From: Catenulispora pinisilvae
Lineage (GTDB): Bacteria > Actinomycetota > Actinomycetes > Streptomycetales > Catenulisporaceae
Assembly: GCF_015356865.1 (NCBI RefSeq)
Contig: NZ_JAAFZA010000091.1
Location: 1 to 38,215, forward strand
Direction: 5' to 3'
Length of the DNA stretch: 38,215 nucleotides
The translations under genes and the position numbers were made by a program. This document shows, piece after piece, positions 8,302 to 16,107 of the stretch. Each line of letters begins with the position of its first letter. Position 1 is the first letter of the stretch. Under the pieces are notes generated by a model. It was not told the origin of the DNA. It was given only the letters and a program-made list of their open reading frames with translations, and made no database searches.

Positions 8302-8431
8302 GCGCTTTCCGGGGATGAGAGCCACGCGCTCTAGGCGGCGTGGCGGATCGATGACGGTCGTGAGCCGCATCGGGTGAAGCGCGCGGTGAAGTCGCGGCCG
8401 TCGAAGGACGGCGCCACGGGTCGGACGCGGG

Positions 8432-9142
8432 TCAGGCGAATGCGGCGGCGGTCATCGGCGGCCCGCGCCGGGCCAGATCGAAGCGCAGGAGCCGCCCGGG
8501 CCCCAGCCGGGCCGGGGCGGTGGTGACCGGCGCGCCGGCGGCCAGGCGCGGCGGCGTCCACGGCACCCCCGCCGCGACCAGCAGGACCAGCGGCGCGACC
8601 AGGGCCAGCCCGAGCGTCCGGGCCAGCGACCAGACCGCGGCCTCGCCGCGCCGCAGCCACCACGCGGCGACCAGGGCGGCGACGAGGTGCGCGGCCCACA
8701 TGCCGACGGTCATCGAGTGCTGCGACGGGGTGGCGCCGGCCACGTTGTGCACGGCCTGGGTGACGCCGGGCGGCTCACTGTGGCCGCACCAGAACCGGCC
8801 GCGGGCCGGCATCGCCATCGGCATGCTCATCGACCCGCTGCCCCGCTGCGCGGCCGCGAACAACTCATGCAGCCCGACCTGGACCGCCGCCATCAGCGCC
8901 AGGATCACCGGCAATCCGCGCTCCCGCCGGGTGAACGGCTGCACCACGGCGAACGTGGCACCGCCCCCGACCAGCAACGCCCAGACCGGGATCCCGCCGA
9001 CCGAGAACGCGTCGTGCCCCACCGCGCCGACCAGTACACAGAGCGCGGCGAAGACCACGGCGCGGCCCGCGCGCAGGGTCGGCGCCGGCGTCTGGGCGAC
9101 GCTCGCGGTGGCGGTCTGGATGGTCGGCATGGCATCAGACAT
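8432..9142 (-). CDS. Polytopic membrane protein with Met-rich segment, copper locus
   Basis: An integral membrane protein of about 236 residues with five or so hydrophobic helices. It has no family name I can assign. A short loop is rich in methionine and followed by Cys and His (SMSMPMAMPARGRFWCGH), a composition often seen where Cu(I) is bound. A second loop carries QHSMTVGMW. It is the first gene of the leftward copper locus and lies 130 bases upstream of ycnI. The start is uncertain: ATG 9142 is used, 9130 is possible, and the frame is open to 9232 with a proline-rich, unlikely extension. Copper permease or accessory function is inferred from the loop and neighbours only. Confidence 0.65.
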   Translation of the reverse strand: MSDAMPTIQTATASVAQTPAPTLRAGRAVVFAALCVLVGAVGHDAFSVGGIPVWALLVGGGATFAVVQPFTRRERGLPVILALMAAVQVGLHELFAAAQRGSGSMSMPMAMPARGRFWCGHSEPPGVTQAVHNVAGATPSQHSMTVGMWAAHLVAALVAAWWLRRGEAAVWSLARTLGLALVAPLVLLVAAGVPWTPPRLAAGAPVTTAPARLGPGRLLRFDLARRGPPMTAAAFA

Positions 9143-9252
9143 GCTGCCAGGCGGGATCTTCGGGACCGGCGGCGGGGTGGGCGCGGGGTGTCTGTGCTGG
9201 TTGGGCACCGCACTGGTGACTCTCTGTGGCAAGGTGCTGCGAAGCAGCCCTT

Positions 9253-9324
9253 GCTAAGCCGCGGCCGCTAACCCGTCCCTGCTAACCCGCCGCTCGCGAA
9301 GCAGTCGCCCGCTAAGCCGCCAGC
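9253..9324. repeat. 14-bp degenerate tandem repeat around the SRPBCC stop codon
   Basis: GCTAAGCCGCGGCC (9253), GCTAACCCGTCCCT (9267) and GCTAACCCGCCGCT (9281) follow one another at exactly 14 bp. After a 16-bp diverged block, GCTAAGCCGCCAGC (9311) contains the stop codon of the SRPBCC gene (TAG on the minus strand, 9312-9314). A longer word, GCGAAGCAG, also occurs twice (9239 and 9297). Confidence 0.88.
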
Positions 9325-9794
9325 ATCCGATCCAACCGCCCCAACGCCTGCCGCGTGGCGACCGCGATCCCCGGGGCCGAGGCCCGGAACATCGCCGCGA
9401 CCGGCAGCACCGCGTCCACCGCCATCGTCCACGCCACGCGGGTGCCGGCCGGGGTCTCCAGCACCGACCACTCCTCGGCCATGGCGCGGATGCCGGGGAC
9501 GTTGGTGCGCTCCATGCGGTACGCGTACCGGTCCGGCGAGTCCCAGGCCAGGACCCGCTCGTGGAAGGCCACGCCGCCGACCAGCTTGACCCGGCGCCGG
9601 GTCCCGACGCCGAACGGCTCCGGCCCGCCGTACTCGGCCGTGGCGACCACGCCGTACCAGCGCGGGAGGGCCGCCACGTCGTGCGCTATGGCGTCGAAGA
9701 CCGCTTTCGGGGCGGCCTGCAACGTGTGGGCGAAGGACAGGCGGACAGGGGCCTCGTTCAGGAAATCGAGGTCTACCAGTCGGGTGGCGTACAT
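9312..9794 (-). CDS. SRPBCC (polyketide cyclase / START-like) protein
   Basis: A 160-residue cytoplasmic helix-grip protein. The family pattern is visible: an opening beta strand and helix (LSFAHTLQAAPKAVFDAI), the W-Y segment LPRWYGVV, a central GVGTRRRVKLVGGVAFHERVLAW antiparallel sheet, and a long C-terminal helix. Such proteins bind hydrophobic ligands; the ligand here is not predictable. The start ATG at 9794 lies 5 bases after the stop of the PP2C-like phosphatase gene, so the two genes probably share a leftward transcript. Normal length for a stand-alone family member. Confidence 0.85.
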   Translation of the reverse strand: MYATRLVDLDFLNEAPVRLSFAHTLQAAPKAVFDAIAHDVAALPRWYGVVATAEYGGPEPFGVGTRRRVKLVGGVAFHERVLAWDSPDRYAYRMERTNVPGIRAMAEEWSVLETPAGTRVAWTMAVDAVLPVAAMFRASAPGIAVATRQALGRLDRMLAA

Positions 9795-9798
9795 GCGT

Positions 9799-10581
9799 TC
9801 AGCCTATGCGGCTGACAAGCAGAGCCCTGTCGTCGCCCGCGTAGGCGTCGCCGGGCAGGCTCATCAGCTGCCGGCAGACGGACTCCGGGTGCTCGGCGCA
9901 GCACAGCTCGGCCGCGGCGCGCAGCCGCTCCATGCCGTCCCCGATGTCGTCGCCCGGCTTCTCGATCAGGCCGTCGGTGTACAGCACCAGCGTGTCGGAG
10001 GGCACCAGGGTGAACTGCGCCACCGGCCGGTGCTCGGATTCGCGGACCCCCAGCGGCAGCCCTTTGGCCTGGTCCAGCCACTGCGTGCGGTAGCTGCCCG
10101 CGCGCTTCACGACCAGCAGCGGCGGCGGGTGGCCGGCGCCGCTGTAGCGGACCAGGCCGGTGGTCCGGTCCAGGATCAGGACGCAGGCGGTCGCCGTGGT
10201 GTCGTTCGGCAGGTAGGCCGTGACGAAGCGGTCCAGGCGGCGCAGGATCTCCGCGGGGTCGTCGGTGTCCAGGGCGTAGGCCCGCAGCGCGTTGCGCAGC
10301 TGGGCCATCACCACCGCCTCGCCGAAGCCGTGGCCCGCGACGTCGCCGATCACCCAGGTGACGGTGCCCGGGACCGGTTCGAAGACGTCGTACCAGTCGC
10401 CGCCGACGTTGTGGTGCCGGGCCGCCGGGACGTACTCCGCGGCGGTGACCAGGCCCTTGACCTCTAGTACCGACGGCAGCAGCGAGCGCTGGAGCCGTTC
10501 GACGATGCGCGCGTCGTCGTCCTTGGGGACGCGGGGACGCCCGGGGTCGGGGGCCTGCGCCCTGGTTTCCTGCCCGTGCAC
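9799..10581 (-). CDS. RsbU/SpoIIE-type PP2C serine phosphatase
   Basis: A single-domain PPM phosphatase of 260 residues. The metal-binding motifs are present in order: VGGDWYDVF, IGDVAGHGFGEA, the SGAGHPPPLL strand, LYTDGLIE and the C-terminal GDDRALLV. RsbU-type enzymes dephosphorylate anti-anti-sigma factors to release alternative sigma factors. There is no PAS, GAF or receiver domain in front, so the input is unknown. No anti-sigma kinase is nearby. The GTG at 10581 is chosen because GGAGG stands just upstream (10586-10590); the in-frame ATG at 10632 would add 17 residues of low plausibility. Confidence 0.92.
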   Translation of the reverse strand: MHGQETRAQAPDPGRPRVPKDDDARIVERLQRSLLPSVLEVKGLVTAAEYVPAARHHNVGGDWYDVFEPVPGTVTWVIGDVAGHGFGEAVVMAQLRNALRAYALDTDDPAEILRRLDRFVTAYLPNDTTATACVLILDRTTGLVRYSGAGHPPPLLVVKRAGSYRTQWLDQAKGLPLGVRESEHRPVAQFTLVPSDTLVLYTDGLIEKPGDDIGDGMERLRAAAELCCAEHPESVCRQLMSLPGDAYAGDDRALLVSRIG

Positions 10582-10841
10582 GTCACCTCCATCGCGGGGC
10601 CGTGGGCCCCGGTGATCCGGAGCCCAGTTCATTGTGCGCAGATGTTCGTTGTGTATACAGACCTGGGGGTCGGCGTGCCGTCAGCGGACGCCGAGCGACG
10701 GCAAGGCGGCGTCGAGATGGACGCCGTCCGTCGCACTCAGAGTATTCCCTCAGTGACGCTCTACGTAGTAGGAGCCGTGGTTTTCATGCTGAAAAGCAAC
10801 CCGATTCTTACCGCTCTCACAGGCGTGGGAAGCTGGGTGCG
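10582..10841. other. Divergent intergenic region, phosphatase / SURF1
   Basis: This 260-base gap separates leftward and rightward genes and must hold both promoters. It contains a less GC-rich patch with TGTATACA (10652-10659), which offers a -10-like TATACA on both strands. I cannot assign matching -35 elements with confidence. No gene is seen. Confidence 0.4.
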
Positions 10842-11735
10842 ATGAAGTACCGCTTCCTGTTCCGCCCCGCCTGGCTGGCGGCGATCACGGCCCTGGCAGT
10901 GCTCACCGTGGCCTTCGTCGGGCTGGGGATGTGGCAGTGGTCCCGGGCCCACCGCACGCACAAGCTGAGCCCGAAGGCCGCGGCCGCCTACGTGACCCCG
11001 GCCCCGCTGGCGACCCTGCTCAGCGACGGTGCGCCGGCCACCGACGACGCCCTGGGCCACGCCGTGTCCGTCTCCGGGGTCTTCGACGGCGGCCACCAGC
11101 TGCTGGTGCCGGACCGCCGGTTCCCGGACGGCCGGATCGGCTACCTCGTGATCGCGCCGCTGAAGCTGTCCGACGGCAGCGTGGTGGTGATCAGCCGGGG
11201 CTGGAGCGCGCAGCCGGTCACGCCGCCCGCGGTCCCGAGCGGCCAGGTCACGGTCACCGGCTGGCTGTCCGCCGCCGAACCGGCCGACGGCGCGCCGGCC
11301 GACGCCGTCGACGCCGCGGCCAAGGACCCGGCGCACCTGATCGCCTCGGTGGACGTCGCCTCGCTGGTGAACATCTGGCCGTACAGCGACATGGACCAGG
11401 CCTACATCAACGCGCTGACCGTCGCGCCGGCCGGCCCGGGCGGCGCCGAGCTCGCCGTGCTCCCGGCACCCGCGCCGCCGCACACCTCGTCGTGGTACAT
11501 CCTCAACGTCGGTTACACGTTGCAGTGGTGGCTGTTCGGCGTCGTCGGCCTGTGGTGGTTCGTGACCTACGTCCGCCGGCTCGCGAACCCGGCCGACCCC
11601 GAAGAAGACGACGAAGATGAGGACGTCGAAGCGGCCGAGGACGAAGCCGACCGGGACGAAGCGGACGAGGACGACGGCGAGGAGGCCGAAGACCTCACTC
11701 AGCCGCAGCCGGCTCCGGCTGCTCCGGCTCCGTAG
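10842..11735 (+). CDS. SURF1-family cytochrome oxidase assembly protein
   Basis: A 297-residue SURF1 protein involved in building the heme a site of cytochrome c oxidase. It has the family topology: a first transmembrane helix (residues 10-30) ending in the GxWQ signature (GLGMWQWSRAHR), an extracytoplasmic domain with the VxVSGxFD and PVLVxRGW-like motifs (VSVSGVFDGGHQLLVPDRR; VVVISRGWSA), and a second helix near 215-235 (WWLFGVVGLWWF). The C-terminal 50 residues form an unusual acidic tail, mostly Asp and Glu, that is not part of the family core. ATG 10842 is chosen because it begins the first helix. Its last 41 bases overlap the convergent DUF3817 gene. Confidence 0.93.
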   Translation: MKYRFLFRPAWLAAITALAVLTVAFVGLGMWQWSRAHRTHKLSPKAAAAYVTPAPLATLLSDGAPATDDALGHAVSVSGVFDGGHQLLVPDRRFPDGRIGYLVIAPLKLSDGSVVVISRGWSAQPVTPPAVPSGQVTVTGWLSAAEPADGAPADAVDAAAKDPAHLIASVDVASLVNIWPYSDMDQAYINALTVAPAGPGGAELAVLPAPAPPHTSSWYILNVGYTLQWWLFGVVGLWWFVTYVRRLANPADPEEDDEDEDVEAAEDEADRDEADEDDGEEAEDLTQPQPAPAAPAP

Positions 11736-12141
11736 CCGGCGCGCCGACCGCGACCTTGGCGCGTGCCGTCGTCTTCGCGGTCTTCGCCGCCGCCTTGGCC
11801 TTCTTCTTCGCGGCCCGCTCCTGCGACTCGGCCAGCAGCTTCTGGGTGTCCCGCACCACGATGCGCTCGTAGTAGAACGCCAGGAACGGCACCACGCCGA
11901 CCAGCAGGATCAAGATGGTGCGGATCGGCTTGTACCGGGCCCGCAGGCACAGGTCCAGAGCCACGATCAGGTACACCATGTAGCCGTAGCCGTGGATCAT
12001 GGCGACCGGCTTCTCGAGGGTCTTGTTGTGCGCCCACAGCTGTAGCGGGATGACCACGAAGGTGAGCAGTAGCAGCATGGTGCCGGTGAACAGCGCCATC
12101 GCGCGGTAGCGCTTGATGGCACCGGAGGTCAACGTCGTCAT
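11695..12141 (-). CDS. DUF3817 integral membrane protein
   Basis: A 148-residue membrane protein of the DUF3817 family. Three hydrophobic helices are visible (about 15-35, 50-65 and 73-92). Conserved family features include the first-helix start RYRAMALFTGTMLLLL and the His-Gly motif MIHGYGYMVYLI. The remaining 50 residues are a Lys/Ala-rich basic tail (AAKKKAKAAAKTAKTTARAK), longer than needed for the fold. DUF3817 genes are frequent neighbours of SURF1 in actinomycetes; a role in oxidase assembly is only suggested by that. It is convergent with SURF1 and overlaps it by 41 bases, so the acidic tail of one gene is encoded antisense to the end of the basic tail of the other. Confidence 0.9.
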   Translation of the reverse strand: MTTLTSGAIKRYRAMALFTGTMLLLLTFVVIPLQLWAHNKTLEKPVAMIHGYGYMVYLIVALDLCLRARYKPIRTILILLVGVVPFLAFYYERIVVRDTQKLLAESQERAAKKKAKAAAKTAKTTARAKVAVGAPATEPEQPEPAAAE

Positions 12142-12158
12142 TCGGAGGACCTGTCCAA

Positions 12159-12224
12159 TTTTCGGCCTTGTCTTTTCGGCCTAGTCTTTTTCGGCCTGCC
12201 TCTTATCGGGCACAGTTTCGGCCT
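12159..12224. repeat. 14-15-bp degenerate tandem repeat across a stop codon
   Basis: The word TCGGCCT preceded by a T-run occurs at 12162, 12176, 12191 and 12218 (spacings 14, 15 and 27). On the minus strand this reads AGGCCGAAAA-GAC. The stop codon of the membrane protein (12181-12183) lies in the second copy. The repeat therefore begins inside the coding sequence and continues into the leader of the DUF3817 gene. Confidence 0.85.
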
Positions 12225-12810
12225 TCGGTTGTCCCGTGGAGCCTACTCGCCGTACTTCGGCCCTCCCGAAGGCGGTCGCCAATGCGGCCCCGAGTGCGGC
12301 GGCACCGGCGGCCGCGGCCAGGACCGGCCGGTACGCCCCGCTCGACGAAGGCAGCGCGACCAGCGCCGTCGCCCCGGCGATCACCGCGACCAGCAGGAGC
12401 AGGAACGCCGGGGAGGCGGTCCGGCGCAGCACGCCCGGCGGCACCGTGATGACGTCGGTCAGCACCAGGTAGCCGGCCAGCAACAGCGCGTCGACCCCGG
12501 CCGCCCAGGCCGGCGGCTTCTCGCAGGCGACCAGCATCACGAACCCGCCGGTCAGCAGGGTGTTGCGATGCGCTATCGCCACGTGGTTCACCCGCACCGC
12601 GGCCAGCACCGGGCGGCCGACGTAGGGCTGGGCCAGCGCGGCGAACACCAGCACGCAGAAGCCCAGCAGGAGGATCTGGTCCGGGGGCGGCGGCCAGGAC
12701 CACATCGGCAGCCGGGTGCCCATCACCGCCATCAGCACGCCGTAGCCGGCCCAGAACAGCGGGCTGGTGAGCAGTGCCTCGCGGCCGGAGCCGGTGGTCT
12801 CGGCGCTCAT
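12181..12810 (-). CDS. Integral membrane protein, last gene of the MoxR/DUF58 operon
   Basis: A 209-residue polytopic membrane protein of unknown function with about six hydrophobic segments, beginning with MSAETTGSGREALLTSPLFW. The start at 12810 overlaps the DUF58 stop (ATGA), which fixes the start despite a much longer open frame. The last helix (about 150-185) is very Ala-rich. The C-terminal tail (QPKAETVPDKRQAEKD) is generated partly by a tandem DNA repeat that continues past the stop. Its constant place behind MoxR and DUF58 suggests a part in the same membrane-associated complex, but I recognise no family. Confidence 0.75.
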   Translation of the reverse strand: MSAETTGSGREALLTSPLFWAGYGVLMAVMGTRLPMWSWPPPPDQILLLGFCVLVFAALAQPYVGRPVLAAVRVNHVAIAHRNTLLTGGFVMLVACEKPPAWAAGVDALLLAGYLVLTDVITVPPGVLRRTASPAFLLLLVAVIAGATALVALPSSSGAYRPVLAAAAGAAALGAALATAFGRAEVRRVGSTGQPKAETVPDKRQAEKD

Positions 12811-14297
12811 CGTGTCCTCCCGGCCAGGGGCGCGTGCTGCAACGGCGCCAGCGCCAGGTCCAGGGGTTCGATGCCGTCCCAGGACACCACCGGCACCCCC
12901 AACTCGCCGAGTACGAACCGCACCGCCTGCCGGTCCAGCCGCCACAGCCGCAGCGCCAGCGCGTCCAGGTGGTCCGGCTTGGCGCCGGTGGTCGGGGCCG
13001 GCTCGTGCGCCAGCACGTCGATCACCACCAGCGGGTGGCCGCGGTCGGCGAGCTCGCTGATCGCCTCCACCACGCTGTGGTCCAGCAGGGGGCTGAACAG
13101 ATAGACCACGGCGCCCGTCGGCAGCACCCGGGTCGGCAGCCGGCTGAGCAGGCCCGGCTCGAAGGTGAAGTCCTTGCGCAGGTCCATGACGGTCTGCGCG
13201 ATCCGGTACAGGTGCGCGTTGCCCGAGCCCGGCGCCAGCCACTGCACCCGGCCCGACAACGTCACCAGGCCGATCCGGTCGTGGTTCTTGAGATAGGCCT
13301 GGGCCAGCCCGGCGGCACCGCGGACCGCGGTGTCCAGGGTCGAGCGCGGGTACAGGTTGGCCGGATCCGGTGGCTGCGGCAGGTCCGACAGCGCGTCCAC
13401 GACTATCACCGCCTCCGCGGCGCGTTCGGCCTCGAAGGTGTTGACCTGGAGTTCGCGCCGCCGGGTGGTGGCCGACCAGTTGATCCGGCGCTGGCGGTCG
13501 CCGAACACGTACGGCCGCACCTGGATGAACTCCACGCCTTCGCCCGGGATGCGCGCGGAGTGTTCGCCGAAGCGGTCCGGGAAGCGCATCGGCGCCAGCG
13601 TGGCGTCGTCTTGGGCCGGGACCGGGAAGACCTCGACCTCGCCGAGTTCGGCGTGCAGCGAGGTCAGGCGCAGGCCGGCGGTGTCGTAGACGTCGATCGC
13701 CACCGCGCCCAGCGACCAGCGGCCCCAGCGCGGGACCAGCAGCCGCACCGTGATGACCCCGTCGATCAGCTCCAGGGATTCCAGCTCCAGCCCCGAGGGC
13801 GTGGGGACCTCGCCGAACTCGGGGTCGTCGCGGATGCGCGGCGGCAGGTACTCCTGGCGGGTCCAGCCCGCGGAGCTGTCGGCGGCCAGCCGGATGGCGG
13901 CGGTCAGCGTCTCGCCCTCGAAGCAGCGCCGCTCGGGGACGTCGACCTGGGCGCGGATCCGGCTGGGGTGGACGCCTTCGTGCGCGGTGAGCATCAGCAG
14001 CGGCACCGCGGCCAGCGGCACGCACCACCACGCGCCGAACAGCACCGCCGGGACCACCGCGCAGATCGCGGCGGTCAGCAGGCGGGCGGCGCGCTGGGAG
14101 GGGCGCCAGACGGTCGGGGCGGGCTTCGCCGTCTTGGCCGCCGGGCCCGGCTTGGGTCGGGCCGGGGCCGAGAGCGAGGAGAGCGAGGAGATGGCCGGCT
14201 TCGGCGCGCCGGAGCTTGGAGCCGTGCCGGCCGACCGCGACCCCGGATTCGGCCCTGACGCCGCTCCCGCCCCGGACTCCGGCTTCGGCTCGGTCAT
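12807..14297 (-). CDS. DUF58 domain protein (MoxR-associated, VWA-like)
   Basis: A 496-residue membrane-anchored DUF58 protein. Residues 1-62 are a Pro/Ala/Ser-rich cytoplasmic leader, followed by two membrane helices (about 70-105). The long domain that follows carries the DUF58 signature RQRRINWSATTRRRELQVNTFEAER near residue 265 and a VWA-like half beginning AVIVVDALSDLP. In a true VWA MIDAS one expects DxSxS; here DALSD is imperfect. DUF58 proteins act with MoxR AAA+ ATPases as presumed chaperone or metal-insertion partners. The start ATG 14297 overlaps the MoxR stop (ATGA) and the stop overlaps the next gene (ATGA), so stoichiometry is probably set by translational coupling. Confidence 0.92.
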   Translation of the reverse strand: MTEPKPESGAGAASGPNPGSRSAGTAPSSGAPKPAISSLSSLSAPARPKPGPAAKTAKPAPTVWRPSQRAARLLTAAICAVVPAVLFGAWWCVPLAAVPLLMLTAHEGVHPSRIRAQVDVPERRCFEGETLTAAIRLAADSSAGWTRQEYLPPRIRDDPEFGEVPTPSGLELESLELIDGVITVRLLVPRWGRWSLGAVAIDVYDTAGLRLTSLHAELGEVEVFPVPAQDDATLAPMRFPDRFGEHSARIPGEGVEFIQVRPYVFGDRQRRINWSATTRRRELQVNTFEAERAAEAVIVVDALSDLPQPPDPANLYPRSTLDTAVRGAAGLAQAYLKNHDRIGLVTLSGRVQWLAPGSGNAHLYRIAQTVMDLRKDFTFEPGLLSRLPTRVLPTGAVVYLFSPLLDHSVVEAISELADRGHPLVVIDVLAHEPAPTTGAKPDHLDALALRLWRLDRQAVRFVLGELGVPVVSWDGIEPLDLALAPLQHAPLAGRTR

Positions 14298-15376
14298 CGG
14301 TGCGCGCCGGCCGGCTTCTGCGCCGGGCCCGGGTTCGGCCGCGCCGGACTCGGCGCGGCACCCGCGCCGCCCCCGGCACCGACGGTCGCGCCGCCGGCCG
14401 CGTCCTGCTGACGCGGCAGCGTCCGCGGCGTGGCCGTCGCGGTCAGCAGCGAGGCCACCACCTCGTCCGCCGACACCCGCCGCACCCACAGCTCGGGCCG
14501 CAGCGTGATCCGGTGCGCCAGCGCCGGGACCGCGACCGCCTTCACGTCCTCGGGGATCACGTAGTCGCGGCCCGACAGCACCGCCCGCGCCCGGGCCAGC
14601 TGCACCAGCGCCAGACCGCCGCGCGGGCTGGCCCCGACCTGCACCTGGGTGGCCGCGCGGGTGGCGTTGACCAGCGCCACCACGTAGTCCACGACGTCCG
14701 CCGAGACCTCCACCGACTCCAGCGAGGTGCGCATCGCCAGCAGCTGCTCGGCGTCGACGATCTGCGCCAGCTCCACCCGCTCGGCCTTGCGGTCCAGCCG
14801 GCGCAGCAGCATCGCGGCCTCATCCGACGGCGGCAGGTAGCCCATCCGGACCCGCAGCAGGAACCGGTCCAGCTGGGCCTCTGGCAGCGCGTAGGTGCCC
14901 TCGTACTCGATCGGGTTGTCGGTGGCCAGCACCACGAAGGCCGGGTCCAGCTGGTGTGACTTGCCGTCCACCGACACCTGGCCCTCGCCCATCGCCTCCA
15001 GCAGCGCCGCCTGGGTCTTCGGCGGGGTGCGGTTGATCTCGTCGGCCAGCAGCAGCTGGGTGAACACCGGGCCCGGCCGGAACACCATGTCGCCGCCGCG
15101 CTGATCGTAGAACGGAGCGCCGGTGACGTCCGAGGGCAACAGGTCCGGCGTGAACTGGATGCGGGTGAAGTCCAGGCCCAGGGCGGTGGCGAAGGACCGG
15201 GCCATCAGGGTCTTGCCGAGCCCGGGAAGGTCCTCGATCAGCACGTGCCCGCCGGCCAGCACGCCGAGCAGGACCAGCTCCAGGGCGGCCCGCTTGCCGA
15301 CGACGGCCTTCTCCACCTCGTCCAGCACGGCGAGCGCCTTGCGGCAGGTCTGCTCCGGGGTCAGCTGGTCGGACAT
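14294..15376 (-). CDS. moxR: MoxR-family AAA+ ATPase
   Basis: A 360-residue cytoplasmic AAA+ ATPase. Walker A is EDLPGLGKT (residues 48-56), Walker B is LLLADEIN (108-115), sensor 1 is VLATDNP, and the MoxR-specific segment TPDLLPSDVTG follows the first strand. A C-terminal helical lid ends around residue 320, then a Pro/Ala/Gly tail. MoxR ATPases remodel or activate client proteins using ATP together with DUF58/VWA partners. ATG 15376 is preceded by AGGAGA at the right distance. It is the one gene of the operon not overlapped at its start: about 100 bases separate it from the preceding 209-residue gene. Confidence 0.96.
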   Translation of the reverse strand: MSDQLTPEQTCRKALAVLDEVEKAVVGKRAALELVLLGVLAGGHVLIEDLPGLGKTLMARSFATALGLDFTRIQFTPDLLPSDVTGAPFYDQRGGDMVFRPGPVFTQLLLADEINRTPPKTQAALLEAMGEGQVSVDGKSHQLDPAFVVLATDNPIEYEGTYALPEAQLDRFLLRVRMGYLPPSDEAAMLLRRLDRKAERVELAQIVDAEQLLAMRTSLESVEVSADVVDYVVALVNATRAATQVQVGASPRGGLALVQLARARAVLSGRDYVIPEDVKAVAVPALAHRITLRPELWVRRVSADEVVASLLTATATPRTLPRQQDAAGGATVGAGGGAGAAPSPARPNPGPAQKPAGAHR

Positions 15377-15477
15377 CGCGTCTCCTCTTATCTGTGCCTC
15401 CGCGAGGGCCCCCTCGGCCCCCGGGATGCCGGCGGCGGTATCAGGGTCCGCGCCTCCGGTCTGGTCTGACAGCCCGT

Positions 15478-16107
15478 TCACATCCGCTCCAGCCGTTCGA
15501 TCAGCTCGGCGACGGCGCGGATCGGGACCTCGGGCGGGCGCGCGCCGGGCTGCCCGGCCTGGGCCGCCGCGATCGCGCCGGCCTTCGGGTCCACCAACGG
15601 CCACAGGTCGGCGCCGATCAGCACAGCCGCCGCCTGCGGGTCCCGGTACAGGTTCACGCCGTGCCGCTCGGCCAGCCGGGCGGCTGCCAGCCGGGTCAGC
15701 TCCCGGCGCAGCCCGCGCTCGTAGCCGCCGCGCTCGCGGGTGTTGCGGAGCATGGAGCCGTACCAGGCCACACCTATGTAGTGGCGTTCCAGTACGCGCT
15801 CGCGCACGTCGCCGTTCATCCCCAGCGTGCGGCCGGACACGGTGTACCAGGCGGCCAGCGCGATCGTCCCGACGCAGGCGGCGAGCGCCGGGCCCAGCCA
15901 TTTCACGCCCAGGACGAGCCAGGTCATGCCGGCGACCACGACGGTCATCGCGGTCAGCGCCACGCCGATGGCGACCCACCGGCTGTACTCGATCCGGGCT
16001 TGCTCGGTGCGCGGGTCCGCGGGCTTGTTCGGGGCGGTGCCCTGGCGTCGTTCCTGGGTGCGCTGCTCAGAGCTCTGGTGGTCGGCGACCCGGTTCAGTC
16101 CGCTCAT
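15478..16107 (-). CDS. Two-helix membrane protein in MoxR operon
   Basis: A 209-residue protein of unknown function. The first 40 residues are polar, then two adjacent membrane helices (about 45-68 and 72-90) lead into a cytoplasmic helical domain with conserved-looking Arg/Glu/Tyr content (RERVLERHYIGVAWYGSMLRN). The start at 16107 overlaps the DUF4129 stop (ATGA). Genes of this size and layout sit between DUF4129 and MoxR genes in many actinomycetes. Function unknown; involvement with MoxR is inferred from coupling. Confidence 0.75.
   Translation of the reverse strand: MSGLNRVADHQSSEQRTQERRQGTAPNKPADPRTEQARIEYSRWVAIGVALTAMTVVVAGMTWLVLGVKWLGPALAACVGTIALAAWYTVSGRTLGMNGDVRERVLERHYIGVAWYGSMLRNTRERGGYERGLRRELTRLAAARLAERHGVNLYRDPQAAAVLIGADLWPLVDPKAGAIAAAQAGQPGARPPEVPIRAVAELIERLERM

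Noticed and set aside
12811-14379. A 732-residue leftward protein ending at 12181
   Set aside because: Its first two thirds are an out-of-frame reading of the DUF58 gene. The ATGA overlap at 12807-12810 fixes the real start.
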